Part shown: positions 51,008-59,568 of the stretch, piece after piece | How positions within the stretch are numbered: the stretch's first letter is position 1 | Layout: the number at the start of each line of letters is the position of its first letter | Source: Terriglobia bacterium | GTDB taxonomy: Bacteria; Acidobacteriota; Terriglobia; Versatilivoradales; Versatilivoraceae | Reading direction: 5' to 3' | Assembly: GCA_951813285.1 (NCBI GenBank) | Contig: OX638355.1 | Coordinates: forward strand, 2,232,653 to 2,296,652 | DNA: 64,000 bases | Notes under the pieces: model-generated | What the model was told of the DNA's origin: nothing | Databases searched by the model: none | Seen by the model: only the letters and a program-made list of their open reading frames with translations | Position numbers and translations under genes: made by a program

Positions 51008-51873
51008 CCCGATCCGTCCATTTTCTTCTGGGAGCCGGCGGGGTGGTAGTAGGGGGCCAGCAGCAGGTGGGACTTGACCGGGTCGGCCTGGGTGCGCTGC
51101 AGCAGGTCGGCCGAGAATTCACAGCCGGGCCAGTTCTCCATGTAGGAAGGGCCGTACTGGAATTCGAGCCAGTGTTGGCTGTCCCGGCGGGGCGGTCTCA
51201 GAGCATGGGAGACGTTGTCGGTAAAGACCACTGCCGAGCCGGCCGCCAGGGGCAGATCCTGCAGGGGCGCGATTTCTTCCAGTTCGCGTTCGGAATAGGG
51301 ATGGGGAAGGTGGCACTTGTGGCTTCCCGGAATGAGGCAAAAGGCTCCATCATCCGCGGTCGTGTCGCATAGCGCAATCAGGCAGGTCACCAACAGGCAG
51401 CGGAACTCTCCCTCGGGACCGCAACGGTAGCGTGCGTATCGCCGTGGGTCGGCTTGGCCACCCTGAGTCAAGCGACCGCGGCTCCTCATGCCTCGAATCC
51501 TTCCTCGGGAAGCAATCAAGCGAAACTGCTGTCCCCAGATGAGCCCCTGCAGGTAGCGCTGCACGGGCTCCAGGGCCATGGCGTCTTCCAGGATGCCTCC
51601 GGCTTCGATGATGCTGAGCAGTTCAAGCTCGAAACTTTCCGTCCGGCGGCAGCTGATCGCGGGGGTCGGAGCCCGAGCCAGGTGCTCGAGGCTTCGCCGG
51701 GCCGCCTCGGCCTGGGGTGGATTCAGCACTTCCGGCAGGAGGGCGTAGCCGGCGGTATCGAAGAAATGCTGCTCCTCTTTCGAAAGCGTCTGCCGGTCGC
51801 TTCCGGTCTGAAGGTCGAAGACCTCTTCCTCGGTGGGGAGGGGGTGGGTTCGAGTGGCATCCATGTTTGACAA
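50995..51873 (-). CDS. PhyH-like protein, probably lacking the Fe ligand pair
   Basis: The 292-residue protein follows the PhyH fold: FFDTAGYALLPEVLNPPQAE at the start, then LIALCDTTADDGAFCLIPGSHKCHLP and GSAVVFTDNVSHALRPP. The distal His (NVSHAL) is present. In the region where the His-x-Asp or HGG pair should lie it reads GMRSRGRLTQGG with no His, so activity is doubtful. The start is TTG 51,873 with GGAAG six nt upstream; ATG 51,864 is an alternative. It is 92 nt downstream of another PhyH gene on the same strand and convergent with the phosphatase gene. Confidence 0.78.
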   Translation of the reverse strand: MSNMDATRTHPLPTEEEVFDLQTGSDRQTLSKEEQHFFDTAGYALLPEVLNPPQAEAARRSLEHLARAPTPAISCRRTESFELELLSIIEAGGILEDAMALEPVQRYLQGLIWGQQFRLIASRGRIRGMRSRGRLTQGGQADPRRYARYRCGPEGEFRCLLVTCLIALCDTTADDGAFCLIPGSHKCHLPHPYSERELEEIAPLQDLPLAAGSAVVFTDNVSHALRPPRRDSQHWLEFQYGPSYMENWPGCEFSADLLQRTQADPVKSHLLLAPYYHPAGSQKKMDGSGQGR

Positions 51874-51965
51874 GCGCTCTTCCCGAAGGCCCAGCCTGAG
51901 GTGGCTGGGAGTTCAGGTTCGGGAGAAGGGTTTCTCTCTAGCGGCGCAGCCTGCTCCGTCTGGAA

Positions 51966-52790
51966 TCAGACGGCGGTGAGGCTGGCCGGCATCTCCTCAA
52001 AGGGCGCCGGTCCCCGGACAAGCTCCAGCCGGCGCGGATTGGCGCGGGACTCGAAGCCGGGGGCGACCTCGGTCAACCGGCCCCAGGCGCACTGAAAGGC
52101 GGGCGCGTAGGAATAGAAAAGGGTTCGCCGCACTCTGTAGCCCCGGTTCTCCACGGCTCCATGGGAAAGGTCCTCGGAAAAGAGCACGGCGTCTCCCGCC
52201 GCGCAGGGCAGTGGCCGGACCAGCGGGTGTGCCGGATCGGGAACCCGTCCCACCAGTGGATTAGGGAAGTGGCTCTTGTGGCTCCCCGGGATGACGGTAA
52301 AGCAGCCGTCCTCCACACCCACGTCGGTCAGGGCGTAGGAGATCTTGATGCTGGCGCAGAGAAAGCCGTCCCGCTCGAAGGCGTACTCGCTGTAGGGCAG
52401 CATCTCGGCATAGCCGTGGTGGAATACGAAACCTCCGCCGCCATGACGGGACATGAAGCTGGCCGCGTCCAGCCGAAGGGGTACGCCAATGGCCTCTTCC
52501 AGGTAGGGAAGGACGGCGGGCCAGTCGATCAGTTCCTCGAAGGGGCCGCCACAGGGAAGGATGGTGCTGGAGTAGTCCGCCAAGCCCTGGTGCGGGGCCG
52601 GACCCACCTGGGCGTAGACGTTGTCCTCCTGGTATTTCCGCGCCAGGTTTCGGGCCTCCACCTCCCGGTCGCTCAGGGCCTCCAGCCGGTCGATGCTGTC
52701 GTTCACGGCAGCCAGAACCGGCGGGGGCAGGACCTTCCTCAGCACCAGGTAGCCGTTGAGATCGAACAGGTAGCGCTCTTCCGTGGTCAC
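51966..52790 (-). CDS. Phytanoyl-CoA dioxygenase (PhyH) family protein
   Basis: The 274-residue protein has the PhyH sequence YLFDLNGYLVLRKVLPPPVL, MSRHGGGGFVFHHGYAEM, ISYALTDVGVEDGCFTVIPG, SHKSHFPNP and DAVLFSEDLSHGAVENRGYR. The metal site appears to be of the HGG subtype rather than classic HxD, with the distal His in LSHG and a following Arg. GGAGG five nt before GTG 52,790 sets the start. It is divergent from the ATPase gene at 52,929 and probably co-transcribed with the degenerate PhyH gene downstream. Confidence 0.85.
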   Translation of the reverse strand: MTTEERYLFDLNGYLVLRKVLPPPVLAAVNDSIDRLEALSDREVEARNLARKYQEDNVYAQVGPAPHQGLADYSSTILPCGGPFEELIDWPAVLPYLEEAIGVPLRLDAASFMSRHGGGGFVFHHGYAEMLPYSEYAFERDGFLCASIKISYALTDVGVEDGCFTVIPGSHKSHFPNPLVGRVPDPAHPLVRPLPCAAGDAVLFSEDLSHGAVENRGYRVRRTLFYSYAPAFQCAWGRLTEVAPGFESRANPRRLELVRGPAPFEEMPASLTAV

Positions 52791-52871
52791 GACACCCTCC
52801 AGGAGACAGAATTATCGCGCGGGCTCATGGTAGCAGATCGCCAGCGGCGTCGCCAACGATCGCTTTGGGTT

Positions 52872-52904
52872 ATGCTATAGTAAAATATCAATTTGAAATA
52901 GCAT
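52872..52904 (+). promoter_or_regulatory. Possible extended -10 promoter within a 7-bp inverted repeat
   Basis: TGCTATAGT (52,873-52,881) resembles an extended -10 box pointing to the ATPase gene 48 nt away, in an AT-rich patch that is unusual for this GC-rich window. ATGCTAT (52,872-52,878) and ATAGCAT (52,898-52,904) are inverted arms that could bind a repressor. No good -35 was seen. Confidence 0.35.
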
Positions 52905-52928
52905 GATTATGCTGTCAGGATCTGCCCT

Positions 52929-54629
52929 ATGCCGATCAGTCGTGATCTTGCACCGCACTTGTTGAGGGCGGCGGCCCAATTTCCGGTCCTTACACTCACA
53001 GGGCCTCGGCAAAGCGGGAAAACCACCTTGTGCCGAGTTCTGTTCCCGCGGCATCCATACGTGACGCTCGAGGCTCCGGATGTACGTGCGTTCGCGACTG
53101 AAGATCCGCGGGCATTCCTGGCTCAATATCCAAACGGCGCCGTCATCGACGAGGTGCAACGGGTTCCCGAACTTCTCTCCTACCTGCAGGGCATCGTTGA
53201 CGACGACCCATCACCAGGACGCTGGATTCTCACCGGTTCGCAAAACTTGTCCTTGCTGGAGTCGGTCAGTCAATCGCTGGCCGGACGGACAGCGATGCAT
53301 CACTTGCTTCCGCTGACCCGTGGCGAGATCGTTCGCTTTCCCCGACATCCCAAGAGCCTTGAAGAGGCGCTCTTGGTTGGCGGGTACCCTCGAATCTTCG
53401 ATCGCAACCTCGATCCGGTGGATTGGCTCCGTTCCTATGTTGCCACCTATCTCGAACGGGATGTACGCACGATCAGCAATGTCAGTGACCTGGCCACATT
53501 CCAACGGTTCGTCGAACTGTGCGCGGGACGTACGGCGCAGTTGCTCAACTACTCGTCACTGGCCAATGATTGCGCCATTTCCCAGCCGAGCGCCAAGGCC
53601 TGGATCAGCATTCTCGAGACCAGCTTCGTCGTGTTCCACCTGCCGTCGTTTCACGCAAACCTGCGCAAGCGGCTCGTGAAGATGCCAAAACTATACTTTT
53701 ACGACACCGGCCTGGCCTGTTGGCTCCTGGGAATCCGTACGCCGGAACAGTTGCGATCGCATCCCCTGCGCGGTTCCATATTTGAGACCTGGGTCGTCTC
53801 CGAGATCGTGAAACACCGAACCAACCGAGTTGAGACGGGCGGACTGTCATTCTATCGAGAGAGCAACGGCGCCGAAGTCGACCTCCTCATCGATCAACCG
53901 GCTCGAATCACCCTGGTCGAAGCCAAGTCCGGCGCAACTTCATCGTCGAGCTTTTTCAACAGCGCAAAGCGTGTTCGGCAACATCTCAGCAAGTTATCCC
54001 GTCCCTGTGACGTTGCAGTCGCTTACGGTGGCGATCAATTTCAACAGCGTACGGGCGGTCGGCTGATCCCTTGGCGAATGTTGCGTGCTGTCGGTGTTCC
54101 CGACTCCAAGCACACCATTTCCGTCTCCCGCGCAGGCCGGCCGGTTGCGGGCGCCGACGTCCTTGCACTATTCCCCGACAAGACCTGGAAACGCGGGTTC
54201 ACCAGCGAAAACGGCGAGGTCAAACTGGAATTGCATTCGGTTCACCTGCCAATGACCGTTTTCGTTGCCGCCAAAGGGTTTGCGGCGCATCTGGAGCATG
54301 AATGGATACCCGCCGAACGAGCGCTCCATGTCGAACTGAGTGGGCTTCCGGGCGGCGGTGCCGTTATCTTCCCTGAGGCAACCGGTCACGTGCCAGGGTT
54401 GATCGGGAGACTCAGTCCTATTCGCAATGCCCTGGATCGGACCTATCTCTACGCCTCCAACATTGCCATCAATGAAGGAGAACAACAGCCTGTAGACTTT
54501 GTCCCAGGCGAGGAACTGCGGTTAACCGATGCCGATGGGAACAGGCTCCAAGTGCGAGTCCTCGACATCGTCGGTCAGTCGGTGCTTGTCGAGTATTTCA
54601 GTCGTGCCGGCGTGCTCGAAAAGCGATAG
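52929..54629 (+). CDS. AAA_14/DUF4143 ATPase with C-terminal beta-rich extension
   Basis: The 566-residue protein begins with an AAA_14 ATPase domain: Walker A GPRQSGKT (25-32), Walker B AVIDEVQ (71-77) and sensor WILTGSQN. A DUF4143 domain follows (FYDTGLACWLLGI, HPLRGSIFETWVVSEI, GAEVDLLID, EAKSGAT), reaching about residue 385. Such proteins usually end near 380-420 residues. Here about 175 more residues follow, reading as a carboxypeptidase-regulatory-like beta domain (ISVSRAGRPVAGADVLALFP, GFTSENGEVKLELHS) and a second segment (GLIGRLSPIRNALDRTYLYA, VDFVPGEELRLTDADGNRLQ). The frame is continuous. The ATPase type is widespread in mobile and accessory regions, with unclear function. Confidence 0.88.
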   Translation: MPISRDLAPHLLRAAAQFPVLTLTGPRQSGKTTLCRVLFPRHPYVTLEAPDVRAFATEDPRAFLAQYPNGAVIDEVQRVPELLSYLQGIVDDDPSPGRWILTGSQNLSLLESVSQSLAGRTAMHHLLPLTRGEIVRFPRHPKSLEEALLVGGYPRIFDRNLDPVDWLRSYVATYLERDVRTISNVSDLATFQRFVELCAGRTAQLLNYSSLANDCAISQPSAKAWISILETSFVVFHLPSFHANLRKRLVKMPKLYFYDTGLACWLLGIRTPEQLRSHPLRGSIFETWVVSEIVKHRTNRVETGGLSFYRESNGAEVDLLIDQPARITLVEAKSGATSSSSFFNSAKRVRQHLSKLSRPCDVAVAYGGDQFQQRTGGRLIPWRMLRAVGVPDSKHTISVSRAGRPVAGADVLALFPDKTWKRGFTSENGEVKLELHSVHLPMTVFVAAKGFAAHLEHEWIPAERALHVELSGLPGGGAVIFPEATGHVPGLIGRLSPIRNALDRTYLYASNIAINEGEQQPVDFVPGEELRLTDADGNRLQVRVLDIVGQSVLVEYFSRAGVLEKR

Positions 54630-54797
54630 AGAGGCTCCAACTTTCCTGTAGTTTCCCAAACAGTTTCTCAGTTGAGCTTTTTGCAAAATTCGTAGCGGGG
54701 CAGGTCGTCTTGCCGGCAAACCTGAGGTTCTGTCTGTTTCAATATCGGGTGAGACTTGGTGAAGAATGCTGTCTAACCACAAGGTGAAAGAGGACAC

Positions 54798-55635
54798 ATG
54801 GATTTTCTACCCATCAAGAAGGACGGATCGGCGGTGTACGCCGGATTCTGGAAGAGGTTTGGCGCCTCACTGGTCGACAGCTTTGTGCTTTTCCCGTTCG
54901 GGATGATTCTCATCTTGCTTGAGAACATTTCCATTTCGAGCGCGATAGCCGTCACGGTAATCTCCAGCATTTTCTTTGCCGCCTACACCATCTTCTTTCA
55001 CTACCGATACGGTGCAACCCTGGGGAAGATGGTAACCGACATCAAGATAACGCTCCCCAATGGATCACCCATAGGCATCAAGGAAGCGATTCTTCGGTCC
55101 TCAGTGGAACTTGGCTTGTCGATAATGACGATGTTCGGTGAACAGAGCGCGATAAGCAATCCTGATGCAGAGCAATACCAATCTTCAGCTCCTGCCTGGG
55201 ATGGCGCCGTTGAAGCCATTGACACACTCTTGAACACCGTCGCCATGATGGAGAATTTGCCCTTTCGGAAATCTGTGGTCTTTATTTGAGGCGGATTGCC
55301 ACTGGTCTACTACAGCAAGATTGACAGAGACATCCGCAGCACAATGCGTCGCCTGACCGATGCCTGCAGCCGGGCCTCGGTAGTCATCTACTCCATTGAA
55401 GCGGAAGGGTTGAGAATGTTGCCGCAATACAATGCGGGTTCCGAATCGCCTCGAACGGGTGGAAGCGTAAGGACTCCGAGCGATGGCAGGTACCATCTGG
55501 CCCGGGAAACCGGCGGCGTGTACTTTCAATCCTATAATTCCCCTCATATCGCTACCGATCGAATCCTGCAGGACCAGCAAGGGTATTCCGCGTTGGCCTA
55601 TACTCCGGATTCACCAAGTCCCCAGGCAGTCAACC
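54798..55635 (+). pseudogene. Chimeric RDD-family / VWFA-related (acidobacterial) pseudogene with in-frame TGA
   Basis: AGAGGA precedes ATG 54,798. Residues 1 to about 115 look like an RDD membrane protein (YAGFWKRFGASLVDSFVLFP, HYRYGATLGKMVTDIKITLP). From about residue 130 the same frame reads like the VWFA-related acidobacterial family: LLNTVAMMENLPFRKSVVFI, then TGA at 55,287-55,289. The frame resumes with RDIRSTMRRLTDACSRASVV, IYSIEAEGL, LARETGGVYFQ and ILQDQQGYSALAYTPDSPS. The 3' end is cut by a TATCCTGT repeat. This suggests a deletion or recombination fusing two genes, followed by nonsense mutation. If translated, the product stops at 163 residues and lacks the usual last RDD segment. 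Confidence 0.75.
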
Positions 55636-55790
55636 GTATTATCCTGTGCATCCTGTCTATCCATGTTCAATAGTCCGGGAATCCGGATTCACGGGACAGG
55701 GTCCTTGTTCCCGATAGGCCATGAAGATCTGGCATTTCACTCTCGATTGATACGCACGGCGGGGTGGGGGACCGGCTAACCGCCGTCAGG
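55636..55790 (+). repeat. TATCCTGT-type intergenic repeat, third long copy
   Basis: TTATCCTGTGCATCCTGTCT, ATCCATGTTCAATAG, GGGACAGGGTCCTTGTTCCC and a TTTCACTCTCGATTGATACG tail match the copies at 29,660 and 48,961. It truncates the VWFA-related pseudogene and reaches the last codons of the methyltransferase gene. Confidence 0.7.
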
Positions 55791-56813
55791 CCACCTCACG
55801 CAGAATTGGGGAGAGAGATGGTTGTTCATCTTTGTCCGAACCACGGCATTCCTGGTCATGGCTGCTGTCATGTGGGTCGGCTTGATGGCGCCACTCTCGA
55901 TGCCCTGCTCGTCGATGGCGTGCACCCTGTCAATAAATGCCTTGTCGAATTCGCTGTTGGGGTCGAAATTGTGTCCGAAGTTTCGGTCCACGAAGACGTC
56001 GATGACATTCGCGAAGCCGACAAAGAGGTCGAAGTGGAATTTCTTCAAGAGCAGCGGCAGAATGTCTTGTGACCGGATTCCCTCATTTCCTCCCTGTCTT
56101 GAGCAATCCCAGTTCTCATATTCGATTTCCAATCGTTTAAGCTGGTGGTTGTACTTGTAACGAGCGGGCAGTTCCGCCCACAGTTCCTCAAGCATTGCCA
56201 GCGCTTCCGGCCATCTCATGTGGCCGTTTCGGCCGATCATGTCGTCGGTAACAAAATATCCTTCGGGGTGAAGGACTTTGTGGATCGTGTCGAAGAGAAG
56301 TTCCAAGGCGACAAAGTGGTGTAAGGAGTGGTTGACCATCACAAGGTGATACCGCTCAACGGGCTCCCACACGCTGATGTCGGAACAAACGAAGCGCAAA
56401 TGACCGAGCAACCCGTTTTCTTCCGCCAGGGCTCTTCCGCGCTTGAGCATATGCTCGTTGACATCCAGGCATTCCAGGACGAAATTCGAATCCCCGGACT
56501 TCAGCAGCATTCGGGCAAGCTCAGTTTCGAGATCGCAATTTCCCGAGCCAACGCTGATGAATCGACAGTTTTCTCCCCTGAAACGGCGACAACACCGCAT
56601 CATGTACAAATGGAAGAATTCCGTGGGGTTGGCAAAACCGAAGGGGAGAAACTTGGGAACCAGGTACTTGTTTGACCAGTAGTGGAAGATGGCGGGCAGC
56701 TCGTGCACATTCCTGCAAGACTTGAATCTCTTGATTTCCTGGCGCATTTTCCAGTAACGAACCAACCGATGCACCGCATCAGTAATCTTGCCCAATAAAT
56801 CGTGCTCAATCAT
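55776..56813 (-). CDS. Class I SAM-dependent methyltransferase
   Basis: The 345-residue protein has a Rossmann methyltransferase core: motif I FISVGSGNCDLE, an acidic strand-2 end ECLDVNEHML, LRFVCSDISVW and a post-motif HLVMVNHSLHHF. Then come LHPEGYFVTDDMIGRNGH and a long C-terminal region (DILPLLLKKFHFDLFVGFAN). The acceptor substrate is unknown. ATG 56,813 is used; a GTG three codons upstream (56,822) is possible, and neither has a strong ribosome site. The stop at 55,776 lies next to an intergenic repeat, so the last few residues may not be ancestral. Confidence 0.8.
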   Translation of the reverse strand: MIEHDLLGKITDAVHRLVRYWKMRQEIKRFKSCRNVHELPAIFHYWSNKYLVPKFLPFGFANPTEFFHLYMMRCCRRFRGENCRFISVGSGNCDLETELARMLLKSGDSNFVLECLDVNEHMLKRGRALAEENGLLGHLRFVCSDISVWEPVERYHLVMVNHSLHHFVALELLFDTIHKVLHPEGYFVTDDMIGRNGHMRWPEALAMLEELWAELPARYKYNHQLKRLEIEYENWDCSRQGGNEGIRSQDILPLLLKKFHFDLFVGFANVIDVFVDRNFGHNFDPNSEFDKAFIDRVHAIDEQGIESGAIKPTHMTAAMTRNAVVRTKMNNHLSPQFCVRWPDGG

Positions 56814-57036
56814 TGGCTTCACTTAGTCGCTGAACGATGCCGGTGAGGTTGAGTGCTCAGTGACCGTGACCGTCCGAAAATTCCGTTGCCCATTTTACTC
56901 CGCCGCACTCCCAAGAAGTCCCTATTGTCCCTATCGATCGACTCGGTGCAGCAGGCAGGAGGGATCAGCAGGCCGGCAACGGCGGCAATGCCGCTTCCGC
57001 TGGCCATTGGGCACGCCGGCTGTCAGTTGATTGCCG

Positions 57037-58203
57037 TCACCCTATGCTCAGCGGCACCCAGCGGAGGCAGGAGGGGCTGAGCAGTTCCTGCACCTGTCCG
57101 GTCGGTGTGAGTTTGCCGGTCTGGGGATCGACAGCGAAAGCGACCACGTTGTTGCTTTCCCGGTTCAGCGCAATCAGCCACTTGCCGCTGGGGTCGAGGT
57201 TGAAGTTTCGCGGGTAGCTGCCCTGGGTGGGGGTGTAGTCGACGGCGGTCAGGCGGCCGCTGCCCGAGTCGATGGAGAACACGGCAATCGAGTCGTGCCC
57301 GCGATTGGACCCGTAGAGGAACTTCCCCGTAGGGTGGACGACGATCTCGGCGGTATAGGTCTCCCCCGGGAAAGATGCCGGAAGCGTGGGAATCCGCTGA
57401 AATTCCTCCAGGGTTCCGTGCCGCTCGTCCCACTTCAAGGCCATCACCACGTTGGCCGTCTCCTCGATGATGTAGCAGTACCGGCCCGAAGGGTGAAAGG
57501 CCAGGTGGCGCGGGCCGTTGCCCGGCCTGTCCGGAATCTCCGCGGGCACGTGCGGCTGCAGGGATGCTTGTGCGGGATCGGCGCGGTAGAGGTGGACCTT
57601 GTGGATGCCGACGTCGGGCACGATCAGGAAGCGGTCGTCCGGCGAAAAGTTGACCGAATGGGGATGAGGCGCCTCGGCTCCCCGGATCTGCATGATGCTG
57701 ACCACCTCTCCCAGCCGGCCGTCTGCGAGCACCGGATTGGAAGCCACCGTTCCGGTGACGTAGTTGGCCACGGCCAACATGCGGCCGCCCGAGTCGAGAC
57801 CGATGTGACAGGTGCCCCTGCCCTGGGCCGGCGCCTGGTTGAGGAGTCTGAGCTTGCCGGTCGCCGAATCGATGGCATAGGCGCTGACCGTTCCGTTCCG
57901 GCCGCCCACCTCGTTGGTGGAATAGAGGTAACGGTGGTTGGGATGGACGGCCAGATAGGAGGGGTCCTCGGCTTCCAGCGCCAGGCGGATTGGGCCCATC
58001 CTGCCGCTGGAGGCGTCGAAACGGCTGACGTAAATGCCCTTGGAACCATGCTCCCCCCGGGTAAAGGTGCCGAAATAGGCCAGGTAGTGTTGCGGGGTTT
58101 CGGGGTGCATGGGGTCGACCTGTTCGGGGTCCGAGTTGACGCAACCGCCCGCAAGGGCAGCCAGAAAAAGGATACCGACAGGGAAAAGGCGGCGCAAACT
58201 CAT
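57037..58203 (-). CDS. Lactonase-family beta-propeller lipoprotein (6-phosphogluconolactonase-like)
   Basis: The 388-residue protein has a lipoprotein signal (GILFLAALAGGC, lipid Cys21) and the seven-bladed propeller pattern of the lactonase (YbhE-type) family: YFGTFTRGEHGSKGIYVSRF, DPSYLAVHPNHRYLYSTNE, HPHSVNFSPDDRFLIVPDVG, GPRHLAFHPSGRYCYIIEE and NFNLDPSGKWLIALNRESNN. Its ATG overlaps the dipeptidase stop as ATGA, and AGGAGG lies inside the upstream gene's end, so the two are translationally coupled. A lipid anchor implies action at the membrane or periplasm, so cytosolic 6-phosphogluconolactone is an unlikely substrate. Confidence 0.85.
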   Translation of the reverse strand: MSLRRLFPVGILFLAALAGGCVNSDPEQVDPMHPETPQHYLAYFGTFTRGEHGSKGIYVSRFDASSGRMGPIRLALEAEDPSYLAVHPNHRYLYSTNEVGGRNGTVSAYAIDSATGKLRLLNQAPAQGRGTCHIGLDSGGRMLAVANYVTGTVASNPVLADGRLGEVVSIMQIRGAEAPHPHSVNFSPDDRFLIVPDVGIHKVHLYRADPAQASLQPHVPAEIPDRPGNGPRHLAFHPSGRYCYIIEETANVVMALKWDERHGTLEEFQRIPTLPASFPGETYTAEIVVHPTGKFLYGSNRGHDSIAVFSIDSGSGRLTAVDYTPTQGSYPRNFNLDPSGKWLIALNRESNNVVAFAVDPQTGKLTPTGQVQELLSPSCLRWVPLSIG

Positions 58204-59345
58204 CCTCCTTCGGTAGGGCTGTCGGAACCGGCATCCTGGCACTGGGGGAGGTGGGTTTCAAAGAAGCGCTGCCAATTGCGGAACATGACGTTCTCGATGG
58301 CCTCGGAGGAATAGCCCCGCCGCTCCAACACGCCCGCGACCCTCTGGTAGTCGGCCACGGTGTCGATTTCGGCCGGAGCTCCTCCTCTGCCGCCCTGGCC
58401 ATCGGTGTCCCCACCGATGGCGGCGTGGCGGCTGTTGCCCGCCAGTTGGCAGACGTGGTCGAGGTGGTCGCAGTAGTCCTCCAGCGTCACCGCCTCCTTG
58501 GAGTAGACGCTGCGCCGGGAAGGAATGGGACCGCCCCAGTCCAGGCCGGGCCGGTAGAGCATCCAACTGTCCATGGAGGCCCCGATGACTCCGCCCCTCC
58601 CGATCACCGCTCGCAGTTGGTCATCCGGGAACTGTCGTTCTCCGGGGACGATGGCCCGGCAGTTCTGGTGGCTGGCCAGCACCGGTCCCTCGAACAGATC
58701 CAGGGCCTCCCGGACCGAGGCATCCGAAGCGTGGGTGACATCCAGGATCATTCCGGCCGATTCCATCTCCCGCAACAGGGCCTTGGCGGGCGGGAACAAA
58801 CTTCCCGAGGTCCCCGTCCCGGTGCCGTGGCAGTAGGTGCTGAGGCCGTAGTGGGAGAGGCTGATGACCCGGATTCCGTCCCGCCACCACTGGGATACCT
58901 GGTTCGTCTCCAGAATGGGGTCGGCCCCCTCCATGCCGAGGATGAACCCGACGGGAAGCCCCTCCCGCGACTCACTGTTTGACCACAATTGCAGATGGTC
59001 GGAGATATCCGCCCCCGTCCTCAGGATCCTGGCCTCCCCGCGCATCTCCAGCATCTGGTAGTAGGACAGTTGAGCCCGGGCCGCGGCATAGGTCATCTCG
59101 GCGCCCCGGTATCCCCACAGCGGGCTCCCCGACCGATAGTGGCGGGCCACCACCTTGACCAGGGCCGCGGCGATCCCGCCCCGGCGCATCTCCGGCAGGG
59201 AGGCCATGGTATCGGCGTCGGGCCGGCTTTCCTCGGCGAAGCGGTCGGGAGCGGTGCCCCGAATCTCCGGGAGGGGGAGGGTCAGGTCACGGTTCAAGTC
59301 CATGGCGCCAATGGCCATGGGGTAGTCTCCGTCGATGATCAGCAT
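58200..59345 (-). CDS. Membrane dipeptidase-like (peptidase M19) protein with altered first metal motif
   Basis: The 381-residue protein matches peptidase M19 across most of its length: GFILGMEGADPI (bridging Glu), VISLSHYGLS, GMILDVTHASDAS, LASHQNCRAIVPGERQ and AIGGDTDG. The usual N-terminal metal pair (DGHND) is replaced by IDGDYPMAIGA, with no His. No signal peptide is seen. GAGAGG precedes ATG 59,345. It is translationally coupled to the lactonase lipoprotein downstream. Activity as a dipeptidase is uncertain; an M19-like hydrolase on another amide is possible. Confidence 0.82.
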   Translation of the reverse strand: MLIIDGDYPMAIGAMDLNRDLTLPLPEIRGTAPDRFAEESRPDADTMASLPEMRRGGIAAALVKVVARHYRSGSPLWGYRGAEMTYAAARAQLSYYQMLEMRGEARILRTGADISDHLQLWSNSESREGLPVGFILGMEGADPILETNQVSQWWRDGIRVISLSHYGLSTYCHGTGTGTSGSLFPPAKALLREMESAGMILDVTHASDASVREALDLFEGPVLASHQNCRAIVPGERQFPDDQLRAVIGRGGVIGASMDSWMLYRPGLDWGGPIPSRRSVYSKEAVTLEDYCDHLDHVCQLAGNSRHAAIGGDTDGQGGRGGAPAEIDTVADYQRVAGVLERRGYSSEAIENVMFRNWQRFFETHLPQCQDAGSDSPTEGG

Positions 59346-59568
59346 GGTCAGCCTCTCTGCTGGGTCAGTCCCGACCGGCGACCGGAAGGATTGCCGAACA
59401 GGCCCTTCCGGTCGTCCACTCTTTTCGTCGGGTCACCCGCCTGTATCGGGTTGTTCGTTTTGGCGTGTGCGTCTCGATTTCAGGATGGGAATGGTCAACA
59501 AAAGAAACACAGCCATGGAGCCCCTTCTTTAGCGGGTACCTGCAACAGGCTCTTCCGGTTGGTCGGCC

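Noticed and set aside
55287-55289. TGA as a selenocysteine codon
   Set aside because: No SECIS-like hairpin or selenoprotein family context. The gene is a truncated chimera, so nonsense decay is simpler.
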